DNA of 64,000 nt from Auanema rhodensis (taxonomy: Eukaryota > Nematoda > Chromadorea > Rhabditida > Rhabditidae): the NCBI GenBank assembly GCA_964057225.1, contig OZ059895.1:20160688-20224687 (forward strand), given 5' to 3'. Made by a program: the position numbers and the translations under genes. Every line of letters begins with the position of its first letter. Position 1 is the first letter of the stretch. Below the pieces are notes generated by a model, which saw nothing but the letters and a program-made list of their open reading frames with translations, searched no databases and was not told the origin of the DNA. Positions 40,015 through 53,810 of this stretch are shown here, in pieces.

Positions 40015-42120
40015 TTATTCTGAAATTTTTCGAAAAAATTTTTGTCAAAATGTTTTTGGAAGCAATGTTGAGTGTACATGGAAACTCAACATACACTAAT
40101 GCATCATTTTTCAAACGATCATAACTAATTTTTGTATTGAGCATTTCTCGATGTAGTATAGTGCATTCGATGCGGATTTTTAAGCTGCGTCGATCTGTGT
40201 TATCGGATTTGCGCTAGCTTAAAAATGCACCGAGATATCAACTGATATAAGTTCACACTTAGATCCTCGATTTTCACCCTGAAGAATTAATTTTTTCGTT
40301 GAATAACAATGTCCATCGTCTTTGCCTTGAAAAAAGAAATCTAAAAACATCTACTTCTTGCTAAATTATTTTGAAATTTTTCGAAAAAATTTTTGTCAAA
40401 ATGTTTTTGGAAGCAATGTTGAGTGTACATGGAAACTCAACATACACTAATGCATCATTTTTCAAACGATCATAACTAATTTTTGTATTGAGCGTTTCTC
40501 AATGTAGTATAGTGCATTCGATGCGGATTTTTAAGCTGCGTCGATCTGTGTTATCAGAATTGCGCTAGCTTAAAAATGCACCGAGATATCAACTGATATA
40601 TGTTCACACTTATATCCTCGATTTTCACCCTGAAGAAATTATTTTTTCGTTGAATAACATTGTCCATCGTCTTTGCCTTGAAAAAAGGAATCTAAAAACA
40701 TCTACTTCTTGCTAAATTATTTTGAAATTTTTCGAAAAAATTTTTGTCAAAATGTTTTTGGAAGCAATGTTGAGTGTACATGGAAACTCAACATACACTA
40801 ATGCATCATTTTTCAAACGATCATAACTAATTTTTGTATTGAGCGTTTCTCAATGTAGTATAGTGCATTCGATGCGGATTTTTAAGCTGCGTCGATCTGT
40901 GTTATCAGATTTGCGCTAGCTTGAAAATGCACCGAGATATCAACTGATATATGTTCACACTTATATCCTCGATTTTCACCCTGAAGAAATTATTTTTTCG
41001 TTGAATAACATTGTCCATCGTCTTTGCCTTGAAAAAAGGAATCTAAAAACATCTACTTCTTGCTAAATTATTTTGAAATTTTTCGAAAAAATTTTTGTCA
41101 AAATGTTTTTGGAAGCAATGTTGAGTGTACATGGAAACTCAACATACACTAATGCATCATTTTTCAAACGATCATAACTAATTTTTGTATTGAGCGTTTC
41201 TCAATGTAGTATAGTGCATTCGATGCGGATTTTTAAGCTGCGTCGATCTGTGTTATCAGATTTGCGCTAGCTTAAAAATGCACCGAGATATCAACTGATA
41301 TATGTTCACACTTATATCCTCGATTTTCACCCTGAAGAAATTATTTTTTCGTTGAATAACATTGTCCATCGTCTTTGCCTTGAAAAAAGGAATCTAAAAA
41401 CGTCTACTTCTTGCTAAATTATTTTGAAATTTTTCGAAAAAAGTTTTGTCAAAATGTTTTTGGAAGCAATGTTGAGTGTACATGGAAACTCAACATACAC
41501 TAATGCATCATTTTTCAAACGATCATAACTAATTTTTGTATTGAGCGTTTCTCAATGTAGTATAGTGCATTCGATGCGGATTTGTAAGCTGCGTCGATCT
41601 GTGTTATCAGATTTGCGCTAGCTTAAAAATGCACCGAGATATCAACTGATATATGTTCACACTTATATCCTCGATTTTCACCCTGAAGAAATTATTTTTT
41701 CGTTGAATAACATTGTCCATCGTCTTTGCCTTGAAAAAAGGAATCTAAAAACATCTACTTCTTGCTAAATTATTTTGAAATTTTTCGAAAAAATTTTTGT
41801 CAAAATGTTTTTGGAAGCAATGTTGAGTGTACATGGAAACTCAACATACACTAATGCATCATTTTTCAAACGATCATAACTAATTTTTGTATTAAGCGTT
41901 TCTCAATGTAGTATAGTGCATTCGATGCGGATTTTTAAGCTGCGTCGATCTGTGTTATCAGATTTGCGCTAGCTTAAAAATGCACCGAGATATCAACTGA
42001 TATATGTTCACACTTATATCCTCGATTTTCACCCTGAAGAAATTATTTTTTCGTTGAATAACATTGTCCATCGTCTTTGCCTTGAAAAAAGGAATCTAAA
42101 AACATCTACTTCTTGCTAAA
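40015..42120. repeat. Hexamer higher-order repeat, copy 2 (2,106 bp)
   Basis: This is a tandem copy of 37909-40014 with all six monomer types in order. The only difference I noticed is a private T-to-A in the second monomer (cagaattgcg near 40559 instead of cagatttgcg). It is followed at 42121 by the nine-A-run monomer type seen in the 13-mer. Confidence 0.9.
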
Positions 42121-43875
42121 TTATTTTGAAATTTTTCGAAAAAATTTTTGTCAAAATGTTTTTGGAAGCAATGTTGAGTGTACATGGAAACTCAACATAC
42201 ACTAATGCATCATTTTTCAAACGATCATAACTAATTTTTGTATTAAGCGTTTCTCAATGTAGTATAGTGCATTCGATGCGGATTTTTAAGCTGCGTCGAT
42301 CTGTGTTATCAGATTTGCGCTAGCTTAAAAATGCACCGAGATATCAACTGATATATGTTCACACTTATATCCTCGATTTTCACCCTGAAGAAATTATTTT
42401 TTCGTTGAATAACATTGTCCATCGTCTTTGCCTTGAAAAAAAAAATCTAAAAACATCTACTTCTTGCTAAATTATTTTGAAATTTTTCGAAAAAATTTTT
42501 GTCAAAATGTTTTTGGAAGCAATGTTGAGTGTACATGGAAACTCAACATACACTAATGCATCATTTTTCAAACGATCATAACTAATTTTTGTATTGAGCG
42601 TTTCTCAATGTAGTATAGTGCATTCGATGCGGATTTGTAAGCTGCGTCGATCTGTGTTATCAGATTTGCGCTAGCTTAAAAATGCACCGAGATATCAACT
42701 GATATATGTTCACACTTATATCCTCGATTTTCACCCTGAAGAAATTATTTTTTCGTTGAATAACATTGTCCATCGTCTTTGCCTTGAAAAAAGGAATCCA
42801 AAAACGTCTACTTCTTGCTAAATTATTTTGAAATTTTTCGAAAAAATTTTTGTCAAAATGTTTTTGGAAGCAATGTTGAGTGTACATGGAAACTCAACAT
42901 ACACTAATGCATCATTTTTCAAACGATCATAACTAATTTTTGTATTGAGCGTTTCTCAATGTAGTATAGTGCATTCGATGCGGATTTGTAAGCTGCGTCG
43001 ATCTGTGTTATCAGATTTGCGCTAGCTTAAAAATGCACCGAGATATCAACTGATATATGTTCACACTTATATCCTCGATTTTCACCCTGAAGAAATTATT
43101 TTTTCGTTGAATAACATTGTCCATCGTCTTTGCCTTGAAAAAAGGAATCTAAAAACATCTACTTCTTGCTAAATTATTTTGAAATTTTTCGAAAAAATTT
43201 TTGTCAAAATGTTTTTGGAAGCAATGTTGAGTGTACATGGAAACTCAACATACACTAATGCATCATTTTTCAAACGATCATAACTAATTTTTGTATTAAG
43301 CGTTTCTCAATGTAGTATAGTGCATTCGATGCGGATTTTTAAGCTGCGTCGATCTGTGTTATCAGATTTGCTCTAGCTTAAAAATGCACCGAGATATCAA
43401 CTGATATATGTTCACACTTATATCCTCGATTTTCACCCTGAAGAAATTATTTTTTCGTTGAATAACATTGTCCATCGTCTTTGCCTTGAAAAAAGGAATC
43501 TAAAAACATCTACTTCTTGCTAAATTATTCTGAAATTTTTCGAAAAAATTTTTGTCAAAATGTTTTTGGAAGCAATGTTGAGTGTACATGGAAACTCAAC
43601 ATACACTAATGCATCATTTTTCAAACGATCATAACTAATTTTTGTATTGAGCATTTCTCGATGTAGTATAGTGCATTCGATGCGGATTTTTAAGCTGCGT
43701 CGATCTGTGTTATCAGATTTGCGCTAGCTTAAAAATGCACCGAGATATCAACTGATATAAGTTCACACTTAGATCCTCGATTTTCACCCTGAAGAATTAA
43801 TTTTTTCGTTGAATAACAATGTCCATCGTCTTTGCCTTGAAAAAAGAAATCTAAAAACATCTACTTCTTGCTAAA
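42121..43875. repeat. Last mixed monomers before the homogeneous domain
   Basis: Five monomers: A125 with a nine-A run (42121); T166G with G335 and a private T-to-C at 42799 (42472); T166G (42823); A125/T199 (43174); and type A with C6/A129 (43525). The last lacks the G191 of its four relatives. It is the final type A monomer in the window. The C at 42799 removes a reverse-strand TAG and creates a spurious 75-codon open frame (42660-42887). Confidence 0.85.
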
Positions 43876-46683
43876 TTATTTTGAAATTTTTCGAAAAAAT
43901 TTTTGTCAAAATGTTTTTGGAAGCAATGTTGAGTGTACATGGAAACTCAACATACACTAATGCATCATTTTTCAAACGATCATAACTAATTTTTGTATTG
44001 AGCGTTTCTCAATGTAGTATAGTGCATTCGATGCGGATTTTTAAGCTGCGTCGATCTGTGTTATCAGATTTGCGCTAGCTTAAAAATGCACCGAGATATC
44101 AACTGATATATGTTCACACTTATATCCTCGATTTTCACCCTGAAGAAATTATTTTTTCGTTGAATAACATTGTCCATCGTCTTTGCCTTGAAAAAAGGAA
44201 TCTAAAAACATCTACTTCTTGCTAAATTATTTTGAAATTTTTCGAAAAAATTTTTGTCAAAATGTTTTTGGAAGCAATGTTGAGTGTACATGGAAACTCA
44301 ACATACACTAATGCATCATTTTTCAAACGATCATAACTAATTTTTGTATTGAGCGTTTCTCAATGTAGTATAGTGCATTCGATGCGGATTTTTAAGCTGC
44401 GTCGATCTGTGTTATCAGATTTGCGCTAGCTTGAAAATGCACCGAGATATCAACTGATATATGTTCACACTTATATCCTCGATTTTCACCCTGAAGAAAT
44501 TATTTTTTCGTTGAATAACATTGTCCATCGTCTTTGCCTTGAAAAAAGGAATCTAAAAACATCTACTTCTTGCTAAATTATTTTGAAATTTTTCGAAAAA
44601 ATTTTTGTCAAAATGTTTTTGGAAGCAATGTTGAGTGTACATGGAAACTCAACATACACTAATGCATCATTTTTCAAACGATCATAACTAATTTTTGTAT
44701 TGAGCGTTTCTCAATGTAGTATAGTGCATTCGATGCGGATTTTTAAGCTGCGTCGATCTGTGTTATCAGATTTGCGCTAGCTTAAAAATGCACCGAGATA
44801 TCAACTGATATATGTTCACACTTATATCCTCGATTTTCACCCTGAAGAAATTATTTTTTCGTTGAATAACATTGTCCATCGTCTTTGCCTTGAAAAAAGG
44901 AATCTAAAAACATCTACTTCTTGCTAAATTATTTTGAAATTTTTCGAAAAAATTTTTGTCAAAATGTTTTTGGAAGCAATGTTGAGTGTACATGGAAACT
45001 CAACATACACTAATGCATCATTTTTCAAACGATCATAACTAATTTTTGTATTGAGCGTTTCTCAATGTAGTATAGTGCATTCGATGCGGATTTTTAAGCT
45101 GCGTCGATCTGTGTTATCAGATTTGCGCTAGCTTAAAAATGCACCGAGATATCAACTGATATATGTTCACACTTATATCCTCGATTTTCACCCTGAAGAA
45201 ATTATTTTTTCGTTGAATAACATTGTCCATCGTCTTTGCCTTGAAAAAAGGAATCTAAAAACATCTACTTCTTGCTAAATTATTTTGAAATTTTTCGAAA
45301 AAATTTTTGTCAAAATGTTTTTGGAAGCAATGTTGAGTGTACATGGAAACTCAACATACACTAATGCATCATTTTTCAAACGATCATAACTAATTTTTGT
45401 ATTGAGCGTTTCTCAATGTAGTATAGTGCATTCGATGCGGATTTTTAAGCTGCGTCGATCTGTGTTATCAGATTTGCGCTAGCTTAAAAATGCACCGAGA
45501 TATCAACTGATATATGTTCACACTTATATCCTCGATTTTCACCCTGAAGAAATTATTTTTTCGTTGAATAACATTGTCCATCGTCTTTGCCTTGAAAAAA
45601 GGAATCTAAAAACATCTACTTCTTGCTAAATTATTTTGAAATTTTTCGAAAAAATTTTTGTCAAAATGTTTTTGGAAGCAATGTTGAGTGTACATGGAAA
45701 CTCAACATACACTAATGCATCATTTTTCAAACGATCATAACTAATTTTTGTATTGAGCGTTTCTCAATGTAGTATAGTGCATTCGATGCGGATTTTTAAG
45801 CTGCGTCGATCTGTGTTATCAGATTTGCGCTAGCTTAAAAATGCACCGAGATATCAACTGATATATGTTCACACTTATATCCTCGATTTTCACCCTGAAG
45901 AAATTATTTTTTCGTTGAATAACATTGTCCATCGTCTTTGCCTTGAAAAAAGGAATCTAAAAACATCTACTTCTTGCTAAATTATTTTGAAATTTTTCGA
46001 AAAAATTTTTGTCAAAATGTTTTTGGAAGCAATGTTGAGTGTACATGGAAACTCAACATACACTAATGCATCATTTTTCAAACGATCATAACTAATTTTT
46101 GTATTGAGCGTTTCTCAATGTAGTATAGTGCATTCGATGCGGATTTTTAAGCTGCGTCGATCTGTGTTATCAGATTTGCGCTAGCTTAAAAATGCACCGA
46201 GATATCAACTGATATATGTTCACACTTATATCCTCGATTTTCACCCTGAAGAAATTATTTTTTCGTTGAATAACATTGTCCATCGTCTTTGCCTTGAAAA
46301 AAGGAATCTAAAAACATCTACTTCTTGCTAAATTATTTTGAAATTTTTCGAAAAAATTTTTGTCAAAATGTTTTTGGAAGCAATGTTGAGTGTACATGGA
46401 AACTCAACATACACTAATGCATCATTTTTCAAACGATCATAACTAATTTTTGTATTGAGCGTTTCTCAATGTAGTATAGTGCATTCGATGCGGATTTTTA
46501 AGCTGCGTCGATCTGTGTTATCAGATTTGCGCTAGCTTAAAAATGCACCGAGATATCAACTGATATATGTTCACACTTATATCCTCGATTTTCACCCTGA
46601 AGAAATTATTTTTTCGTTGAATAACATTGTCCATCGTCTTTGCCTTGAAAAAAGGAATCTAAAAACATCTACTTCTTGCTAAA
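43876..46683. repeat. Homogenized consensus block (8 monomers)
   Basis: Eight full monomers, nearly all of the reference sequence; the only marked one I saw is at 44227 with A207G. Type A is absent. This uniform stretch begins the right-hand domain and indicates more recent homogenization than on the left. Confidence 0.88.
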
Positions 46684-46915
46684 TTATTTTGAAATTTTTC
46701 GAAAAAATTTTTGTCAAAATGTTTTTGGAAGCAATGTTGAGTGTACATGGAAACAGATTTGCGCTAGCTTAAAAATGCACCGAGATATCAACTGATATAT
46801 GTTCACACTTATATCCTCGATTTTCACCCTGAAGAAATTATTTTTTCGTTGAATAACATTGTCCATCGTCTTTGCCTTGAAAAAAGGAATCTAAAAACAT
46901 CTACTTCTTGCTAAA
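46684..46915. repeat. 232-bp deletion monomer 1
   Basis: The monomer lacks 119 bp: sequence runs from position 70/71 (catggaaa) straight to 190/191 (cagatttgcg), with one shared C at the junction. It loses most of the right arm of hairpin 1 and the left half of hairpin 2, and keeps GATATC and the CENP-B-like half site. The following monomer carries ccttTaaaaaa. Confidence 0.95.
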
Positions 46916-47617
46916 TTATTTTGAAATTTTTCGAAAAAATTTTTGTCAAAATGTTTTTGGAAGCAATGTTGAGTGTACATGGAAACTCAACATACACTAA
47001 TGCATCATTTTTCAAACGATCATAACTAATTTTTGTATTGAGCGTTTCTCAATGTAGTATAGTGCATTCGATGCGGATTTTTAAGCTGCGTCGATCTGTG
47101 TTATCAGATTTGCGCTAGCTTAAAAATGCACCGAGATATCAACTGATATATGTTCACACTTATATCCTCGATTTTCACCCTGAAGAAATTATTTTTTCGT
47201 TGAATAACATTGTCCATCGTCTTTGCCTTTAAAAAAGGAATCTAAAAACATCTACTTCTTGCTAAATTATTTTGAAATTTTTCGAAAAAATTTTTGTCAA
47301 AATGTTTTTGGAAGCAATGTTGAGTGTACATGGAAACTCAACATACACTAATGCATCATTTTTCAAACGATCATAACTAATTTTTGTATTGAGCGTTTCT
47401 CAATGTAGTATAGTGCATTCGATGCGGATTTTTAAGCTGCGTCGATCTGTGTTATCAGATTTGCGCTAGCTTAAAAATGCACCGAGATATCAACTGATAT
47501 ATGTTCACACTTATATCCTCGATTTTCACCCTGAAGAAATTATTTTTTCGTTGAATAACATTGTCCATCGTCTTTGCCTTGAAAAAAGGAATCTAAAAAC
47601 ATCTACTTCTTGCTAAA

Positions 47618-47849
47618 TTATTTTGAAATTTTTCGAAAAAATTTTTGTCAAAATGTTTTTGGAAGCAATGTTGAGTGTACATGGAAACAGATTTGCGCTA
47701 GCTTAAAAATGCACCGAGATATCAACTGATATATGTTCACACTTATATCCTCGATTTTCACCCTGAAGAAATTATTTTTTCGTTGAATAACATTGTCCAT
47801 CGTCTTTGCCTTGAAAAAAGGAATCTAAAAACATCTACTTCTTGCTAAA
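47618..47849. repeat. 232-bp deletion monomer 2
   Basis: Same junction (ggaaacagattt) and length as the copy at 46684, two full monomers downstream of it. The 934-bp arrangement of deletion monomer plus two full monomers before the next deletion monomer recurs at 50658-51591. Confidence 0.95.
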
Positions 47850-50657
47850 TTATTTTGAAATTTTTCGAAAAAATTTTTGTCAAAATGTTTTTGGAAGCAA
47901 TGTTGAGTGTACATGGAAACTCAACATACACTAATGCATCATTTTTCAAACGATCATAACTAATTTTTGTATTGAGCGTTTCTCAATGTAGTATAGTGCA
48001 TTCGATGCGGATTTTTAAGCTGCGTCGATCTGTGTTATCAGATTTGCGCTAGCTTAAAAATGCACCGAGATATCAACTGATATATGTTCACACTTATATC
48101 CTCGATTTTCACCCTGAAGAAATTATTTTTTCGTTGAATAACATTGTCCATCGTCTTTGCCTTGAAAAAAGGAATCTAAAAACGTCTACTTCTTGCTAAA
48201 TTATTTTGAAATTTTTCGAAAAAATTTTTGTCAAAATGTTTTTGGAAGCAATGTTGAGTGTACATGGAAACTCAACATACACTAATGCATCATTTTTCAA
48301 ACGATCATAACTAATTTTTGTATTGAGCGTTTCTCAATGTAGTATAGTGCATTCGATGCGGATTTGTAAGCTGCGTCGATCTGTGTTATCAGATTTGCGC
48401 TAGCTTAAAAATGCACCGAGATATCAACTGATATATGTTCACACTTATATCCTCGATTTTCACCCTGAAGAAATTATTTTTTCGTTGAATAACATTGTCC
48501 ATCGTCTTTGCCTTGAAAAAAGGAATCTAAAAACATCTACTTCTTGCTAAATTATTTTGAAATTTTTCGAAAAAATTTTTGTCAAAATGTTTTTGGAAGC
48601 AATGTTGAGTGTACATGGAAACTCAACATACACTAATGCATCATTTTTCAAACGATCATAACTAATTTTTGTATTGAGCGTTTCTCAATGTAGTATAGTG
48701 CATTCGATGCGGATTTTTAAGCTGCGTCGATCTGTGTTATCAGATTTGCGCTAGCTTAAAAATGCACCGAGATATCAACTGATATATGTTCACACTTATA
48801 TCCTCGATTTTCACCCTGAAGAAATTATTTTTTCGTTGAATAACATTGTCCATCGTCTTTGCCTTGAAAAAAGGAATCTAAAAACATCTACTTCTTGCTA
48901 AATTATTTTGAAATTTTTCGAAAAAATTTTTGTCAAAATGTTTTTGGAAGCAATGTTGAGTGTACATGGAAACTCAACATACACTAATGCATCATTTTTC
49001 AAACGATCATAACTAATTTTTGTATTGAGCGTTTCTCAATGTAGTATAGTGCATTCGATGCGGATTTTTAAGCTGCGTCGATCTGTGTTATCAGATTTGC
49101 GCTAGCTTAAAAATGCACCGAGATATCAACTGATATATGTTCACACTTATATCCTCGATTTTCACCCTGAAGAAATTATTTTTTCGTTGAATAACATTGT
49201 CCATCGTCTTTGCCTTGAAAAAAGGAATCTAAAAACATCTACTTCTTGCTAAATTATTTTGAAATTTTTCGAAAAAATTTTTGTCAAAATGTTTTTGGAA
49301 GCAATGTTGAGTGTACATGGAAACTCAACATACACTAATGCATCATTTTTCAAACGATCATAACTAATTTTTGTATTGAGCGTTTCTCAATGTAGTATAG
49401 TGCATTCGATGCGGATTTTTAAGCTGCGTCGATCTGTGTTATCAGATTTGCGCTAGCTTAAAAATGCACCGAGATATCAACTGATATATGTTCACACTTA
49501 TATCCTCGATTTTCACCCTGAAGAAATTATTTTTTCGTTGAATAACATTGTCCATCGTCTTTGCCTTGAAAAAAGGAATCTAAAAACATCTACTTCTTGC
49601 TAAATTATTTTGAAATTTTTCGAAAAAATTTTTGTCAAAATGTTTTTGGAAGCAATGTTGAGTGTACATGGAAACTCAACATACACTAATGCATCATTTT
49701 TCAAACGATCATAACTAATTTTTGTATTGAGCGTTTCTCAATGTAGTATAGTGCATTCGATGCGGATTTTTAAGCTGCGTCGATCTGTGTTATCAGATTT
49801 GCGCTAGCTTAAAAATGCACCGAGATATCAACTGATATATGTTCACACTTATATCCTCGATTTTCACCCTGAAGAAATTATTTTTTCGTTGAATAACATT
49901 GTCCATCGTCTTTGCCTTGAAAAAAGGAATCTAAAAACATCTACTTCTTGCTAAATTATTTTGAAATTTTTCGAAAAAATTTTTGTCAAAATGTTTTTGG
50001 AAGCAATGTTGAGTGTACATGGAAACTCAACATACACTAATGCATCATTTTTCAAACGATCATAACTAATTTTTGTATTGAGCGTTTCTCAATGTAGTAT
50101 AGTGCATTCGATGCGGATTTTTAAGCTGCGTCGATCTGTGTTATCAGATTTGCGCTAGCTTAAAAATGCACCGAGATATCAACTGATATATGTTCACACT
50201 TATATCCTCGATTTTCACCCTGAAGAAATTATTTTTTCGTTGAATAACATTGTCCATCGTCTTTGCCTTGAAAAAAGGAATCTAAAAACATCTACTTCTT
50301 GCTAAATTATTTTGAAATTTTTCGAAAAAATTTTTGTCAAAATGTTTTTGGAAGCAATGTTGAGTGTACATGGAAACTCAACATACACTAATGCATCATT
50401 TTTCAAACGATCATAACTAATTTTTGTATTGAGCGTTTCTCAATGTAGTATAGTGCATTCGATGCGGATTTTTAAGCTGCGTCGATCTGTGTTATCAGAT
50501 TTGCGCTAGCTTAAAAATGCACCGAGATATCAACTGATATATGTTCACACTTATATCCTCGATTTTCACCCTGAAGAAATTATTTTTTCGTTGAATAACA
50601 TTGTCCATCGTCTTTGCCTTGAAAAAAGGAATCTAAAAACATCTACTTCTTGCTAAA

Positions 50658-50889
50658 TTATTTTGAAATTTTTCGAAAAAATTTTTGTCAAAATGTTTTT
50701 GGAAGCAATGTTGAGTGTACATGGAAACAGATTTGCGCTAGCTTAAAAATGCACCGAGATATCAACTGATATATGTTCACACTTATATCCTCGATTTTCA
50801 CCCTGAAGAAATTATTTTTTCGTTGAATAACATTGTCCATCGTCTTTGCCTTGAAAAAAGGAATCTAAAAACATCTACTTCTTGCTAAA
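50658..50889. repeat. 232-bp deletion monomer 3
   Basis: Identical junction. It is followed by a monomer with ccttTaaaaaa, as at 46684, so this is part of a larger duplication with an offset of 3,974 bp. Confidence 0.95.
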
Positions 50890-51591
50890 TTATTTTGAAA
50901 TTTTTCGAAAAAATTTTTGTCAAAATGTTTTTGGAAGCAATGTTGAGTGTACATGGAAACTCAACATACACTAATGCATCATTTTTCAAACGATCATAAC
51001 TAATTTTTGTATTGAGCGTTTCTCAATGTAGTATAGTGCATTCGATGCGGATTTTTAAGCTGCGTCGATCTGTGTTATCAGATTTGCGCTAGCTTAAAAA
51101 TGCACCGAGATATCAACTGATATATGTTCACACTTATATCCTCGATTTTCACCCTGAAGAAATTATTTTTTCGTTGAATAACATTGTCCATCGTCTTTGC
51201 CTTTAAAAAAGGAATCTAAAAACATCTACTTCTTGCTAAATTATTTTGAAATTTTTCGAAAAAATTTTTGTCAAAATGTTTTTGGAAGCAATGTTGAGTG
51301 TACATGGAAACTCAACATACACTAATGCATCATTTTTCAAACGATCATAACTAATTTTTGTATTGAGCGTTTCTCAATGTAGTATAGTGCATTCGATGCG
51401 GATTTTTAAGCTGCGTCGATCTTTGTTATCAGATTTGCGCTAGCTTAAAAATGCACCGAGATATCAACTGATATATGTTCACACTTATATCCTCGATTTT
51501 CACCCTGAAGAAATTATTTTTTCGTTGAATAACATTGTCCATCGTCTTTGCCTTGAAAAAAGGAATCTAAAAACATCTACTTCTTGCTAAA

Positions 51592-51823
51592 TTATTTTGA
51601 AATTTTTCGAAAAAATTTTTGTCAAAATGTTTTTGGAAGCAATGTTGAGTGTACATGGAAACAGATTTGCGCTAGCTTAAAAATGCACCGAGATATCAAC
51701 TGATATATGTTCACACTTATATCCTCGATTTTCACCCTGAAGAAATTATTTTTTCGTTGAATAACATTGTCCATCGTCTTTGCCTTGAAAAAAGGAATCT
51801 AAAAACATCTACTTCTTGCTAAA
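51592..51823. repeat. 232-bp deletion monomer 4
   Basis: Identical junction; it is the partner of the 47618 copy in the 3,974-bp duplication. The full monomer before it (51241) has a private change (gatctttgtt), which must have arisen after the duplication or been lost from the other copy. Confidence 0.95.
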
Positions 51824-53227
51824 TTATTTTGAAATTTTTCGAAAAAATTTTTGTCAAAATGTTTTTGGAAGCAATGTTGAGTGTACATGGAAACTCAACA
51901 TACACTAATGCATCATTTTTCAAACGATCATAACTAATTTTTGTATTGAGCGTTTCTCAATGTAGTATAGTGCATTCGATGCGGATTTTTAAGCTGCGTC
52001 GATCTGTGTTATCAGATTTGCGCTAGCTTAAAAATGCACCGAGATATCAACTGATATATGTTCACACTTATATCCTCGATTTTCACCCTGAAGAAATTAT
52101 TTTTTCGTTGAATAACATTGTCCATCGTCTTTGCCTTGAAAAAAGGAATCTAAAAACATCTACTTCTTGCTAAATTATTTTGAAATTTTTCGAAAAAATT
52201 TTTGTCAAAATGTTTTTGGAAGCAATGTTGAGTGTACATGGAAACTCAACATACACTAATGCATCATTTTTCAAACGATCATAACTAATTTTTGTATTGA
52301 GCGTTTCTCAATGTAGTATAGTGCATTCGATGCGGATTTTTAAGCTGCGTCGATCTGTGTTATCAGATTTGCGCTAGCTTAAAAATGCACCGAGATATCA
52401 ACTGATATATGTTCACACTTATATCCTCGATTTTCACCCTGAAGAAATTATTTTTTCGTTGAATAACATTGTCCATCGTCTTTGCCTTGAAAAAAGGAAT
52501 CTAAAAACATCTACTTCTTGCTAAATTATTTTGAAATTTTTCGAAAAAATTTTTGTCAAAATGTTTTTGGAAGCAATGTTGAGTGTACATGGAAACTCAA
52601 CATACACTAATGCATCATTTTTCAAACGATCATAACTAATTTTTGTATTGAGCGTTTCTCAATGTAGTATAGTGCATTCGATGCGGATTTTTAAGCTGCG
52701 TCGATCTGTGTTATCAGATTTGCGCTAGCTTAAAAATGCACCGAGATATCAACTGATATATGTTCACACTTATATCCTCGATTTTCACCCTGAAGAAATT
52801 ATTTTTTCGTTGAATAACATTGTCCATCGTCTTTGCCTTGAAAAAAGGAATCTAAAAACATCTACTTCTTGCTAAATTATTTTGAAATTTTTCGAAAAAA
52901 TTTTTGTCAAAATGTTTTTGGAAGCAATGTTGAGTGTACATGGAAACTCAACATACACTAATGCATCATTTTTCAAACGATCATAACTAATTTTTGTATT
53001 GAGCGTTTCTCAATGTAGTATAGTGCATTCGATGCGGATTTTTAAGCTGCGTCGATCTGTGTTATCAGATTTGCGCTAGCTTAAAAATGCACCGAGATAT
53101 CAACTGATATATGTTCACACTTATATCCTCGATTTTCACCCTGAAGAAATTATTTTTTCGTTGAATAACATTGTCCATCGTCTTTGCCTTGAAAAAAGGA
53201 ATCTAAAAACATCTACTTCTTGCTAAA

Positions 53228-53459
53228 TTATTTTGAAATTTTTCGAAAAAATTTTTGTCAAAATGTTTTTGGAAGCAATGTTGAGTGTACATGGAAACAG
53301 ATTTGCGCTAGCTTAAAAATGCACCGAGATATCAACTGATATATGTTCACACTTATATCCTCGATTTTCACCCTGAAGAAATTATTTTTTCGTTGAATAA
53401 CATTGTCCATCGTCTTTGCCTTGAAAAAAGGAATCTAAAAACATCTACTTCTTGCTAAA
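53228..53459. repeat. 232-bp deletion monomer 5
   Basis: Identical junction. It is followed by a monomer with acttgg in the loop of hairpin 1, as is the copy at 54753, which shows that the two pairs are related by duplication (offset 1,525 bp). Confidence 0.95.
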
Positions 53460-53810
53460 TTATTTTGAAATTTTTCGAAAAAATTTTTGTCAAAATGTTT
53501 TTGGAAGCAATGTTGAGTGTACTTGGAAACTCAACATACACTAATGCATCATTTTTCAAACGATCATAACTAATTTTTGTATTGAGCGTTTCTCAATGTA
53601 GTATAGTGCATTCGATGCGGATTTTTAAGCTGCGTCGATCTGTGTTATCAGATTTGCGCTAGCTTAAAAATGCACCGAGATATCAACTGATATATGTTCA
53701 CACTTATATCCTCGATTTTCACCCTGAAGAAATTATTTTTTCGTTGAATAACATTGTCCATCGTCTTTGCCTTGAAAAAAGGAATCTAAAAACATCTACT
53801 TCTTGCTAAA

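Noticed and set aside
42660-42887. 75-codon open reading frame on the minus strand
   Set aside because: It lies wholly inside the satellite, spanning two adjacent monomers. It exists only because a single T-to-C at 42799 removes a TAG that interrupts the same frame in the other monomers. Its product is a low-complexity translation of the repeat with no recognizable domain.
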